Assembly: GCF_050948175.1 (NCBI RefSeq)
Contig: NW_027490231.1
Location: 620,001-684,000 of the forward strand
Direction: 5' to 3'
Origin: Xylocopa sonorina
Taxonomy: Eukaryota; Arthropoda; Insecta; Hymenoptera; Apidae
Length of the DNA stretch: 64,000 nucleotides
The position numbers and the translations under genes are program-made. Shown here piece after piece: positions 12,401 to 26,649 of the stretch (position 1 is its first letter; each line of letters opens with the position of its first letter). The notes below the pieces were generated by a model. It was given only the letters and a program-made list of their open reading frames with translations, was not told where the DNA came from and ran no database searches.

Positions 12401-14207
12401 ACGATACGTAGACATCTGCAAACGCTATTTCCTAGCAAGGATGTGTCGCATTTACATTTATTTGTAGTGTAGACGAGAACTACATAACACATCGCAAATC
12501 ATATTATATCTTACCGTGAAACATAGAAATGAGATGCGATATCGCGGTTTAAGAAGCATTAGAACTCTATTGCTACGATAGGTAGACATCTGTAAACGCT
12601 ATTTCCTAGCAAGGAAGTATCGCATTTACATTCATTTGAAGTGTAGACGAGGACTACATAACACTTCGCATGTCGTATTATATCTTACCATGAAACATAG
12701 AAATGAGATGCAATATCGCGTTTTAAGAAGCATAAGAATTCTATTGCTACGATACGTAGACATCTGCAAAAGCTATTTCCTTGGAAGGAAGTGTCGCATT
12801 TACATTCTTCTGAAGAGAATACGAAGTATACATAACACTTTACAATGAATATTATATCCTATCATGCAACATAGAAATGAGATACGATATCGCGTTTTAA
12901 GAAGCATTAGAACTCTATCCTTACGATACGTAAGCATCTGCAAACGCTATTTCCTAGAAAGGAAGTGTCGCATTTACATTCATTTGAAATGTAGACGAGG
13001 AATACATAACACTTCGCAATGAATATTACATCTTATCATGAAACATAGAAATGAGATGCGATATCACGTTTTAAGAAGCATTAGGATTCCATTCCTACGA
13101 TACGTAGACATCTGCAAACGCTATTTCCTAGCAAGGAAGTGTCGCATTTACATTCATTTGAAGTGTAGACGAGGAATACATAACATTTCGCAATGAATAT
13201 TACATCTTATCATGAAACATAGATATGAGATGCAATATCGCGTTTTAAGAAGCATTTGAACTCTATCGCTTCGATACGTAGACATCTGCAAGCGCTAATT
13301 CCTAGCAAGAAAGTGTCGCATTTACATTCGTTTGAAGTGTAGAGGAGGACTACATAACACTTCGCATGTCATATTATATCTTACCATGAAACATAGAAAT
13401 GAGATGCAATATCGCGTTTTAAGAAGCAATAGAACTCTATTGCTACGATACGTAGACATCTGCAAACGCTACTTCCTAGCAAGGATGTGTCGCGTTTACA
13501 TTTATTTGTATTGTAGACGAGGACTACATAACACTTCGCAAATCATATTATATCTTACCATGAAACATAGATATGAGATGCGAAATCGCTTATTAAGAAG
13601 CATTAGAACTCTATTGCTACGATACGTAGACATCTGCAAACGCTATTTCCTAGCAAGGAAGTGTCGCATTTACATTCATTTGAAGTGTAGACGAGGAATA
13701 TATAACATTTCGCAATGAATATTTCATCTTATCATGAAACATGGAAATGAGATGCGATATCTCGTTTTAAGAAGCATTTGAACTCTATTGCTTCGATACG
13801 TAGACATCTGCAAACGCTATTTCCTTGTAAGGAAGTGTCGCATTCACATTCATTTGAAGTGTAGACGAGGAATACATAACACTTCGCCAATCATATTATA
13901 TGTTACAATTAAACATAGAAATGAGATGCGATATCGCGTTTTAAGAAGCATTAGAACACTATTGCAACGATAGGTAGACATCTGCAATCGCTATTTCCTA
14001 GCAAGGAAGTGTCGCAATTACATTCATTTGAAGTGTAGACGAGGACTACATAACACTTCGCAAGTCATATTATATCTTACCATGAAACATAGAAATGAGA
14101 AGCAATATCGCGTTTTAAGAAGCATTAGAACTCTATTGCTACGATACGTAGACATCTACAAACGATATTTCCTATGAAGGAAGTGTCGCGTTTACATTCA
14201 TTTGAAA
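9450..14207 (+). repeat. 16-mer (2,784-bp) higher-order tandem duplication
   Basis: About 9,450-11,423 and 12,234-14,207 match almost base for base at a constant offset of 2,784 bp. Shared rare words include CGAGAACTACATAACACATC, CATTAGGATTCC, TACGTAAGCATCTGC, GCAAGCGCTAATTCC and GTGTAGAGGAGGAC. One clear difference is CATTCATTTG versus CATTCGTTTG near 10,545/13,329. The match ends abruptly where the first copy has TTTGAAGTGTAGACG and the second TTTGAAATGTAGGCG. Confidence 0.85.
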
Positions 14208-15055
14208 TGTAGGCGAAGAATACATAACACTTCGCAAAGAATATTACATCTTATCACGAAACATAGAAATGAGATGCGATATCTCGTTTTAAGAAGCATT
14301 TGAACTCTATCGCTTCGATACGTAGACATCTGCAAACGCTATTTCCTTGCATGGAAGTGTCGCATTTATATTCATTTGAAGTGTAGACGAGGAATACATA
14401 ACACATCGCCAGTCATATTATATCTTAGCATTGAACATAGGAATGGGATGCGATATCGCGGTTTAAGAAGCATTAGAACTCTATTGCTACGATAGGTAGA
14501 CATCTGCAAACGCTATTTCCTAGCAAGGAAGTGTCGCAATTACATTCATTTGAAGTGTAGACGAGGACTACATAACACTTCGCAAGTCATATTATATCTT
14601 ACCATGAAACATAGAAATGAGAAGCAATATCGCGTTTTAAGAAGCATTAGAACTCTATTGCTACGATACGTAGACATCTACAAACGATATTTCCTATGAA
14701 GGAAGTGTCGCGTTTACATTCATTTGAAATGTAGGCGAAGAATACATAACACTTCGCAAAGAATATTACATCTTATCACGAAACATAGAAATGAGATGCG
14801 ATATCTCGTTTTAAGAAGCATTTGAACTCTATCGCTTCGATACGTAGACATCTGCAAACGCTATTTCCTTGCATGGAAGTGTCGCATTTATATTCATTTG
14901 AAGTGTAGACGAGGAATACATAACACATCGCCAGTCATATTATATCTTAGCATTGAACATAGGAATGGGATGCGATATCGCGGTTTAAGAAGCATTAGAA
15001 CTCTATTGCTACGATAGGTAGACATCTGCAAACGCTATTTCCTAGCAAGGAAGTG
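13989..15055 (+). repeat. 3-mer (522-bp) tandem duplication
   Basis: About 13,989-14,510 and 14,511-15,055 match at offset 522 bp with essentially no differences seen. The shared rare variants are GTCGCAATTACATTC, GAGAAGCAATATCG, TTTGAAATGTAGGCGAAG, CTTATCACGAAAC and CATAGGAATGGGATGC. The near identity marks it as very recent. Confidence 0.85.
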
Positions 15056-18000
15056 TCGCATTTACATTCATTTGAAGTGTAGACGAGGACTACATAACAC
15101 TTCGCATGTCGTATTATATCTTACCATGAAACATAGAAATGAGATGCAATATCGCGTTTTAAGAAGCATAAGATCTCTATTGCTACGATATGTAGACATC
15201 TGCAAACGCTATTTCCTTGCAAGGGAGTGTCGCATTTACATTCTTCTGAAGAGAATACGAAGTATACATAACACTTTACAATGAATATTATATCCTATCA
15301 TGCAACATAGAAATGAGATACGATATCGCGTTCTAAGAAGCATTAGAACTCTATCCCTACGACACATAAACATCTGCAAACGCTATTTCCTAGAAAGGAA
15401 GTGTCGCATTTACATTCATTTGTAGTGTAGACGAGGAATACATAACACTTCGCAATGAATATTACATCTTATCATGAAACATAGAAATGAGATGCGATAT
15501 CACGTTTTAAGAAGCATTAGAACTCCATCCCTACGATACGTAGACATCTGCAAACGCTATTTCCTAGCAAGGATGTGTCGCATTTACATTTATTTGAAGT
15601 GTAGACGAGGACTACATAGCACTTCGCAAATCATATTATATCTTACCATGAAACATAGAAATGAGATGCGAAATCGCGTTTTAGGAAGCATTAGAACTCT
15701 ATTTCTACGATACGTAGACATCTGCAAAAGCTATTTCCTAGCAAGGAAGTGTCGCATTTACATTCATTTGAAGTGTAGACGAGGAATAGATAACATTTCG
15801 CAATGAATATTACATCTTATCATGAAACATAGAAATGAGATGCGATATCTCGTTTTGAGCAGCATTTGAACTCTATTGCTTCGATACGTAGACATCTGCA
15901 AACGCTATTTCCTTGCAAGGAAGTGTCGCATTCACATTCATTTGAAGTGTAGACGAGGAATACATAACACTTCGCCAATCATATTATATCTTACCATTAA
16001 ACATGGAAATGAGATGCGATATCGCGGTTTAAGAAGCATTAGAAATCTATTGCTACGATAGGTAGACATCTGCAAACGCCATATCCTAGCAAGGAAGTGT
16101 CGCATTTACATCCATTTGAATCGTTGACGAGGAATACATAACACTTCGCAATGAATATTATATCTTACCATGAAACATAGATATGAGATGCAATATCTCG
16201 TTTTAAGAAGCATTTGAACTCTATCGCTTCGATACGTAGACATCTGCAAACGCTATTTCCTAGCTAGGAAGTGTCGCATTTACATTCATTTGAAGTGTAG
16301 ACGAGGACTATACAACACTTCGCAAGTCATATTATATCTTACCATGAAACATAGAAATGAGATGCGATATCACGTTTTAAGAAGCTTTAGAACTCCATCC
16401 CTACGATACGTAGACATCTGCAAACGCTACTTCCTAGCAAGGATGTGTCGCATTTACATTTATTTGTATTGTAGACGAGGACTACATAACACTTCGCAAA
16501 TCATATTATATCTTACCATGAAACATAGATATGAGATGCGAAATCGCTTATTAAGAAGCATTAGAACTCTATTGCTACGATACGTAGACATCTGCAAACG
16601 CCATTTCCTAGCAAGGAAGTGTCGCATTTACATTCATTTGAAGTGTAGACGAGGACTACATAACACTTCGCAAGTCATATTATATCTTACCATGAAACAT
16701 AGAAAAGAGAAGCAATATCGCGTTTTAAGAAGCATTAGAACTCTATTGCTACGATACGTAGACATCTACAAACGATATTTCCTATGAAGGAAGTGTCGCG
16801 TTTACATTCATTTGAAATGTAGGCGAAGAATACATAACACTTCGCAAAGAATATTACATCTTATCATGAAACATAGAAATGAGATGCGATATCTCGTTTT
16901 AAGAAGCATTTGAACTCTATCGCTTCGATACGTAGACATCTGCAAACGCTATTTCCTTGCATGGAAGTGTCGCATTTATATTCATTTGAAGTGTAGACGA
17001 GGAATACATAACACTTCGCCAGTCATATTATATCTTAGCATTGAACATAGGAATGAGATGCGATATCGCGGTTTAAGAAGCATTAGAACTCTATTGCAAC
17101 GATAGGTAGACATCTGCAAACGCTATTTCCTAGCAAGGAAGTGTCGCATTTACATTCATTTGAATCGTAGACGAGGAATGCATAACAATTCGCAATTAAA
17201 ATTATATCTTATCGTGAAACATAGAAATGAGATGCGATATCACGTTCTAAGAAGCATTAGAACTCCATCCCTACGATACGTAGACATCTGCAAACGCCAT
17301 TTCCTAGCAAGGAAGTGTCGCATTTACATTCATTTGAAGTGTAGACGAGGACTACATAACACTTCGCAAGTCATATTATATCTTACCATGAAACATAGAA
17401 ATGAGATGCGATATCACGTTTTAAGAAGCATTAGAACTCCATCCCTACGATACGTAGACATCTGCAAACGCTATTTCCTAGCAAGGATGTGTCGCATTTA
17501 CATTTATTTGTAGTGTAGACGAGAACTACATAACACTTCGCAAATCATATTATATCTTACCGTGAAACATAGAAATGAGATGCGATATCGCGGTTTAAGA
17601 AGCATTAGAACTCTATTGCTACGATAGGTAGACATCTGTAAACGCTATTTCCTAGCAAGGAAGTATCGCATTTACATTCATTTGAAGTGTAGACGAGGAC
17701 TACATAACACTTCGCATGTCGTATTATATCTTACCATGAAACATAGAAATGAGATGCAATATCGCGTTTTAAGAAGCATAAGAATTCTATTGCTACGATA
17801 CGTAGACATCTGCAAAAGCTATTTCATTGGAAGGAAGTGTCGCATTTACATTCTTCTGAAGAGAATACGAAGTATACATAACACTTTACAATGAATATTA
17901 TATCCTATCATGCAACATAGAAATGAGATACGATATCGCGTTTTAAGAAGCATTAGAACTCTATCCTTACGATACGTAAGCATCTGCAAACGCTATTTCC

Positions 18001-20976
18001 TAGAAAGGAAATGTCGCATTTACATTCATTTGAAATGTAGACGAGGAATACATAACACTTCGCAATGAATATTACATCTTATCATGAAACATAGAAATGA
18101 GATGCGATATCACGTTTTAAGAAGCATTAGGATTCCATTCCTACGATACGTAGACATCTGCAAACGCTATTTCCTAGCAAGGAAGTGTCGCATTTACATT
18201 CATTTGAAGTGTAGACGAGGAATACATAACATTTCGCAATGAATATTACATCTTATCATGAAACATAGATATGAGATGCAATATCGCGTTTTAAGAAGCA
18301 TTTGAACTCTATCGCTTCGATACGTAGACATCTGCAAGCGCTAATTCCTAGCAAGAAAGTGTCGCATTTACATTCATTTGAAGTGTAGAGGAGGACTACA
18401 TAACACTTCGCATGTCATATTATATCTTACCATGAAACATAGAAATGAGATGCAATATCGCGTTTTAAGAAGCAATAGAACTCTATTGCTACGATACGTA
18501 GACATCTGCAAACGCTACTTCCTAGCAAGTATGTGTCGCGTTTACATCTATTTGTATTGTAGACGAGGACTACATAACACTTCGCAAATCATATTATACC
18601 TTACCATGAAACATAGATATGAGATGCGAAATCGCTTATTAAGAAGCATTAGAACTCTATTGCTACGATACGTAGACATCTGCAAACGCTATTTCCTAGC
18701 AAGGAAGTGTCGCATTTACATTCATTTGAAGTGTAGACGAGGAATATATAACATTTCGCAATGAATATTTCATCTTATCATGAAACATAGAAAAGAGAAG
18801 CAATATCGCGTTTTAAGAAGCATTAGAACTCTATTGCTACGATACGTAGACATCTACAAACGATATTTCCTATGAAGGAAGTGTCGCGTTTACATTCATT
18901 TGAAATGTAGGCGAAGAATACATAACACTTCGCAAAGAATATTACATCTTATCATGAAACATAGAAATGAGATGCGATATCTCGTTTTAAGAAGCATTTG
19001 AACTCTATCGCTTCGATACGTAGACATCTGCAAACGCTATTTCCTTGCATGGAAGTGTCGCATTTATATACATTTGAAGTGTAGACGAGGAATACATAAC
19101 ACATCGCCAGTCATATTATATCTTAGCATTGAACATAGGAATGGGATGCGATATCGCGGTTTAAGAAGCATTAGAACTCTATTGCTACGATAGGTAGACA
19201 TCTGCAAACGATATTTCCTAGCAAGGAAGTGTCGCATTTACATTCATTTGAAGTGTAGACGAGGACTACATAACACTTCGCATGTCGTATTATATCTTAC
19301 CATGAAACATAGAAATGAGATGCAATATCGCGTTTTAAGAAGCATAAGATCTCTATTGCTACGATATGTAGACTTCTGCAAACGCTATTTCCTTGCAAGG
19401 GAGTGTCGCATTTACATTCTTCTGAAGAGAATACGAAGTATACATAACACTTTACAATGAATATTATATCCTATCATGCAACATAGAAATGAGATACGAT
19501 ATCGCGTTCTAAGAAGCATTAGAACTCTATCCCTACGACACATAAACATCTGCAAACGCTATTTCCTAGAAAGGAAGTGTCGCATTTACATTCATTTGTA
19601 GTGTAGACGAGGAATACATAACACTTCGCAATGAATATTACATCTTATCATGAAACATAGAAATGAGATGCGATATCACGTTTTAAGAAGCATTAGAACT
19701 CCATCCCTACGATACGTAGACATCTGCAAACGCTATTTCCTAGCAAGGATGTGTCGCATTTACATTTATTTGAAGTGTAGACGAGGACTACATAACACTT
19801 CGCAAATCATATTATATCTTACCATGAAACATAGAAATGAGATGCGAAATCGCGTTTTAGGAAGCATTAGAACTCTATTGCTACGATACGTAGACATCTG
19901 CAAAAGCTATTTCCTAGCAAGGAAGTGTCGCATTTACATTCATTTGAAGTGTAGACGAGGAATAGATAACATTTCGCAATGAATATTACATCTTATCATG
20001 AAACATAGAAATGAGATGCGATATCTCGTTTTGAGCAGCATTTGAACTCTATTGCTTCGATACGTAGACATCTGCAAACGCTATTTCCTTGCAAGGAAGT
20101 GTCGCATTCACATTCATTTGAAGTGTAGACGAGGAATACATAACACTTCGCCAATCATATTATATCTTACCATTAAACATGGAAATGAGATGCGATATCG
20201 CGGTTTAAGAAGCATTAGAAATCTATTGCTACGATAGGTAGACATCTGCAAACGCCATATCCTAGCAAGGAAGTGTCGCATTTACATCCATTTGAATCGT
20301 TGACGAGGAATACATAACACTTCGCAATGAATATTATATCTTACCATGAAACATAGATATGAGATGCAATATCTCGTTTTAAGAAGCATTTGAACTCTAT
20401 CGCTTCGATACGTAGACATCTGCAAACGCTATTTCCTAGCTAGGAAGTGTCGCATTTACATTCATTTGAAGTGTAGACGAGGACTACACAACACTTCGCA
20501 AGTCATATTATATCTTACCATGAAACATAGAAATGAGATGCGATATCACGTTTTAAGAAGCTTTAGAACTCCATCCCTACGATACGTAGACATCTGCAAA
20601 CGCTACTTCCTAGCAAGGATGTGTCGCATTTACATTTATTTGTATTGTAGACGAGGACTACATAACACTTCGCAAATCATATTATATCTTACCATGAAAC
20701 ATAGATATGAGATGCGAAATCGCTTATTAAGAAGCATTAGAACTCTATTGCTACGATACGTAGACATCTGCAAACGCCATTTCCTAGCAAGGAAGTGTCG
20801 CATTTACATTCATTTGAAGTGTAGACGAGGACTACATAACACTTCGCAAGTCATATTATATCTTACCATGAAACATAGAAAAGAGAAGCAATATCGCGTT
20901 TTAAGAAGCATTAGAACTCTATTGCTACGATACGTAGACATCTACAAACGATATTTCCTATGAAGGAAGTGTCGCA
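14605..20976 (+). repeat. 24-mer (4,176-bp) higher-order duplication
   Basis: About 14,605-16,800 and 18,781-20,976 match at a constant offset of 4,176 bp with few differences. Diagnostic shared words are AAGATCTCTATTGC, GCAAGGGAGTGTC, CACATAAACATCTGC, GAATAGATAAC, TTTGAGCAGCATTTG and CGCCATATCCTAGC. The intervening 16.8-18.8 kb is the copy of the 9-11 kb block, so the two kinds of unit are interleaved. Confidence 0.85.
16800..18788 (+). repeat. Third copy of the 9-11 kb block, 45 monomers away
   Basis: About 16,800-18,788 matches 8,970-10,958 at a constant offset of 7,830 bp, including the rare CGCAATTAAAATTATATC unit and everything through the C marker. Part of it (from about 17,280) also matches 12,234 onward at 5,046 bp (29 monomers). 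The match ends where this copy switches to CATAGAAAAGAGAAGC. Confidence 0.8.
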
Positions 20977-23889
20977 TTTACATTCACTTGAAGTGTAGAC
21001 GAGGACTACATAACACTTCTCAAGTCATATTATATCTTACCATGAAACATAGAAATGAGATGCAATATCGCGTTTTAAGAAGCATTAGAACTCTATTGCT
21101 ACGATACGTAAACATCTACAAACGCTATTTCCTAGCAAGGAAGTGTCGCATTTACATTCATTTGAAGTGTAGATGAGGACTACATAACACTTCGCTATAA
21201 ATATTATATCTTACCATGAATCATAGATATGAGATGCAATATCTCGATTTAAGAAGCATTTGTACTCTATCGCTTCGATACGTAGACATCTGCAAACGCT
21301 ATTTCCTAGCAAGGATGTGTCGCATTTACATTTATTTGAAGTGTAGACGAGGACTACATAACACTTCGCAAATCATATTATATCTTACCATGAAACATAG
21401 AAATGAGATGCGAAATCGCGTTTTAGGAAGCATTAGAACTCTATTGCTACGATACGTAGACATCTGCAAAAGCTATTTCCTAGCAAGGAAGTGTCGCATT
21501 TACATTCACTTGTAGTGTAGACGAGGAATACATAACATTTCGCAATGAATATTACATCTTATCATGAAACATAGAAATGAGATGCGATATCTCGTTTTGA
21601 GAAGCATTTGAGCTCTATTGCTTCGATACGTAGACATCTGCAAACGCTATTTCCTTGCAAGGAAGTGTCGCATTCACATTCATTTGAAGTGTAGACGAGG
21701 AATACATAACACTTCGCCAATCATATTATATCCTACAATTAAACATGGAAATGAGGTGCGATATCGCGGTTTAAGAAGCATTAGAAATCTATTGCTACGA
21801 TAGGTAGACATCTGCAAACGCTATTTCCTAGCAAGGAAGTGTCGCATTTACATCCATTTGAATCGTTGACGAGGAATACATAACACTTCGCAATGAATAT
21901 TATATCTTACCATGAAACATAGATATGAGATGCAATATCTCGTTTTAAGAAGCATTTGAACTCTATCGCTTCGATACGTAGACATCTGCAAACGCTATTT
22001 CCTAGCTAGGAAGTGTCGCATTTACATTAATTTGAAGTGTAGACGAGGACTACACAACACTTCGCAAGTCATATTATATCTTACCATGAAACATAGAAAT
22101 GAGATGCGATATCACGTTTTAAGAAGCATTAGAACACCATCCCTACGATACGTAGACATCTGCAAACGCTATTTCCTAGCAAGGATGTGTCGCATTTACA
22201 TTTATTTGTATTGCAGACGAGGACTACATAACACTTCGCAAATCATATTATATCTTACCATGAAACATAGATATGAGATGCGAAATCGCTTATTAAGAAG
22301 CATTAGAACACTATTGCTACGATACGTAGACATCTGCAAACGCTATTTCCTAGCAAGGAAGTGTCTCATTTACATTCATTTGAAGTGTAGACGAGGAATA
22401 TATAACATTTCGCAATGAATATTTCATCTTATCATGAAACATGGAAATGAGATGCGATATCTCGTTTTAAGAAGCATTTGAACTCTATTGCTTCGATACG
22501 TAGACATCTGCAAACGCTATTTCCTTGTAAGGAAGTGTCGCATGCACATTCATTTGAAGTGTAGACGAGGAATACATAACACTTCGCCAATCTTATTATA
22601 TGTTACAATTAAACATAGAAATGAGATGCGATATCGCGTTTTAAGAAGCATTAGAACTCTATTGCAACGATAGGTAGACATCTGCAATCGCTGTTTCCTA
22701 GCAAGGAAGTGTCGCACTTACACTCATTTGAGGTGTAGACGAGGACTACATAACACTTCGCAAGTCATATTATATCTTTCCATGAAACAAGAAATGAGAA
22801 GCAATATCGCGCTTTAAGAAGCATTAGAACTCTATTGCTACGATACGTAGACATCTACAAACGATATATCCTATGAAGGAAGTGTCGCGTTTACATTCAT
22901 TTGAAATGTAGGCGAAGAATACATAACACTTCGCAATGAATATTACATCTTATCATGAAACATAGAAATGAAATGCGATATCTCGTTTTAAGAAGCATTT
23001 GAACTCTATTGCTACGATAGGTAGACATCTGCAAACGCTATTTCCTAGCAAGGCAGTGTCGCATTTACATTCATTTGAAGTGTAGACGAGGACTACATAA
23101 CACTTCGCAAGTCGTATTATATCTTACCATAAAACATAGAAATGAGGTGCAATATCGCGTTTTAAGAAGCATAAGATCTCTATTGCTACGATATGTAGAC
23201 ATCTGCAAACGCTATTTCCTTGCATGGAAGTGTCGCATTTATATTCATTTGAAGTGTAGACGAGGAATACATAACACTTCGCCAGTCATATTATATCTTA
23301 CCATTGAACATAGGAATGAGATGCGATATCGCGGTTTAAGAAGCATTAGAACTCTATTGCTACGATAGGTAGACATCTGCAAACGCTATTTCCTAGCAAG
23401 GATGTGTCGCATTTACATTCATTTGAAGTGTAGTCGAGGACTACATAACACTTCGCAAGTCATATTATATCTTACCATGAAGCATAGAAATGAGATGCGA
23501 TATCTCGTTTTAAGAAGCATTTGAACTCTATTGCTTCGATATGTAGACATCTGCAAACGGTATTTCCTTGCAAGGAAGTGTCGCATTTACATTCACTTGA
23601 AGTGTAGACGAGGACTACATAACACTTCTCAAGTCTTATTATATCTTACCATGAAACATAGAAATGAGATGCAATATCGCGTTTTAAGAAGCATTAGAAC
23701 TCTATTGCTACGATACGTAGACATCTTCAAACGCTATTTCCTAGCAAGGAAGTGTCGCATTTACATTCATTTGAAGTGTAGACGAGGGCTACATAACACT
23801 TCGCAATGAATATTATATCTTACCATGAAACATAGATATGAGATCCAATATCTCGTCTTAGGAAGCATTTGAACTCTATCGCTTCGATA
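20977..23889 (+). repeat. Core monomers, part related to 6.3-7.7 kb
   Basis: This is ordinary core satellite. From about 21.3 to 22.7 kb its variant order follows 6.3-7.7 kb (offset 86 monomers). A single T is missing near 22,789 (CATGAAACAAGAAATG instead of CATGAAACATAGAAATG), the first register slip in the window. The B-like and GAGGACTACAT units after it are not part of an obvious longer repeat. No other feature is seen. Confidence 0.6.
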
Positions 23890-26135
23890 CGTAGACATCT
23901 GCAAACGCTATTTCCTTGCAAGGAAGTGTCGCATTTACATTCTTTTGAAGTGAATAATAGGTATACATAACACTTCGCAATGTATACTATGCCTTGTCAT
24001 GAACCGTAGAAATGAGATGCGGTATCGCGTTTTAAGAAGCATTAGAACTCTATTGCTACGATACGTAGACATCTACAAACACCATTTCCTAGCAAGGAAG
24101 TGTCGCGTTTAAATTCATTTGAAATGTAGACGAGGACTACATAACACTTCGCAAATCATAATATATCTTACCATGAAACATAGAAATGAGATGCGATATC
24201 GCGTTTTAAGAAGCATTAGATCTCTATTGCTACGATACGTAGACATCTGCAAAACGCTATTTCCTAGCAAGGAAGTGTCGCATTTACATTCATTTGAAGT
24301 GTAGGCGTGGAATACATAACATTTCGCAATGAATATTACATCTTATCATGAAACATAGAAATGAGATGCGATATCTCGTTTTAAGAAGCATTTGAACTCT
24401 ATTGCTTCGATACGTAGACATCTGCAAACGCTATTTCCTAGCAAGGAAGTGTCGCGTTTACATCCATTTGAGTCGTTGACGAGGAATACATAACACATCG
24501 CAATGAATATTATATCTTACCTTGGAACATAGATATGAGATGCAATATCTCGTTCTAAGAAGCATTTGAAATTTATCGCTTCGATACGTAGACATCTGCA
24601 AACGCTATTTCCTAGCAAGGAAGTGTCGCATTTACATTCATTTGAAGTGTAGACGAGGACTGCATAACACTTCGCAAGTCATATTATATCTTACCATGAA
24701 ACATAGAAATGAGATGCGATATCACGTTTTAAGAAGCATTAGAACTCCATCCCTACGATACGTAGATATCTGCAAACGATATTTCCTAGCAAGGAAGTGC
24801 CGCATTTACATTCATTTGAAGTGTAGACGAGGAATATATAACATTTCGCAATGAATATTACATCTTATCATGAAACATATAAATGAGATGCGATATCTCG
24901 TTTTAAGAAGCATTAGAACTCTATTGCTACGATAGGTAGACATCTGCAAACGCTATTTCCTAGCAAGGAAGTGTCGCATTTACATTCATTTGAAGTGTAG
25001 TCGAGGACTACATAACACTTCGCAAGTCATATTATATCTTACCATGAAACATAGAAATGAGATGCGATATCTCGTTTGAAGAAGCATTTGAACTCTATTG
25101 CTTCGATATGTAGACAACTGCAAACGCTATTTCCTTGCAAGGAAGTGTCGCATTTACATTCTTTTGAAGTGAATAATAGGTATACATAACACTTCGCAAT
25201 GTATACTATGCCTTGTCATGAACCGTAGAAATCAGATGCGATATCGCGTTTTAAGAAGCATTAGAACTCTATTGCTACGATACGTAGACATCTACAAACG
25301 CCATTTCCTAGCAAGGAGGTGTCGCGTTTAAATTCATTTGAAATGTAGACGAGGACTACATAACACTTCGCAAATCATAATATATTTTACCATGAAACAT
25401 AGAAATGAGATGCGATATCGCGTTTTAAGAAGCATTAGATCTCTATTGCTACGATACGTAGACATCTGCAAAACGCTATTTCCTAGCAAGGAAGTGTCGC
25501 ATTTACATTCATTTGAAGTGTAGACGTGGAATACATAACATTTCGCAATGGATATTACATCTTATCATGAAACATAGAAATGAGATGCGATATCTCGTTT
25601 TAAGAAGCATTTGAACTCTATTGCTTCGATACGTAGACATCTGCAAACGCTATTTCCTAGCAAGGAAGTGTCGCGTTTACATCCATTTGAGTCGTTGACG
25701 AGGAATACATAACAGTTCGCAATGAATATTATATCTTACCATGAAACATAGATATGGATGCAATATCTCGTTCTAAGAAGCATTTGAAATCTATCGCTTC
25801 GATACGTAGACATCTGCAAACGCTATTTCCTAGCAAGGAAGTGTCGCATTTACATTCATTTGAAGTGTAGACGAGGACTGCATAACACTTCGCAAGTCAT
25901 ATTATATCTTACCATGAAACATAGAAATGAGATGCGATATCACGTTTTAAGAAGCATTAGAACTCCATCCCTACGATACGTAGACATCTGCAAACGCTAT
26001 TTCCTAGCAAGGAAGTGCCGCATTTACATTCATTTGAAGTGTAGACGAGGAATATATAACACTTCGCAATGAATATTACATCTTATCATGAAACATATAA
26101 ATGAGATGCGATATCTCGTTTTAAGAAGCATTTGA
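23890..26135 (+). repeat. 7-mer (about 1,218-bp) tandem duplication
   Basis: About 23,890-24,917 and 25,109-26,135 match at offset 1,219 then 1,218 bp. Both copies contain the D marker and the same inserted A in CTGCAAAACGC (near 24,250 and 25,470), so that insertion predates the duplication. The second copy alone lacks one base in GATATGGATGC near 25,755, which restores the register and explains the change of offset. Confidence 0.85.
23945..24010 (+). repeat. Marker monomer variant D (first of 7 copies)
   Basis: GTGAATAATAGGTATACATA replaces GTGTAGACGAGGAATACATA, and ACTAT(G/A)CCTTGTCATGAA replaces the usual TTATATCTTACCATGAA. The same linked changes recur with GTGAATAATA starting at 23,950, 25,169, 29,171, 30,737, 31,781, 33,173 and 40,306. 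Spacings are 7, 23, 9, 6, 8 and 41 monomers, within one base where known indels lie. It marks the boundaries of the variable-length higher-order units between 29.2 and 33.5 kb. Confidence 0.85.
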
Positions 26136-26649
26136 ACTCTATCGCTTCGATACGTAGACATCTGCAAACGCTATTTCCTAGCAAGAAAGTGTCGCATTTA
26201 CATTCATTTGTAGTGTAGACGAGGACTACATAACACTTCGCAAGTCATATTATATCTTACCATGAAACATAGAAATGAGATGCGATATCACGTTTTAAGA
26301 AGCATTAGAACTCCATCCCTACGATACGTAGACATCTGCGAACGCTATTTCCTAGCAAGGATGTGTCGCATTTACATTTATTTGTAGTGTAGACGAGGAC
26401 TATATAACACTTCGCAAATCATATTATAGCTTACCGTGAAACATAGAAATGAGATGCGATATCGCGGTTTAAGAAGCATTAGAACTCTATTGCTACGATA
26501 GGTAGACATCTGTAAACGCTATTTCCTAGCAAGGAAGTGTCGCATTTACATTCATTTGAAGTGTAGACGAGGACTACATAACACTTCGCATGTCATATTA
26601 TATCTTACCATGAAACATAGAAATGAGATGCAATATCGCGTTTTAAGAA

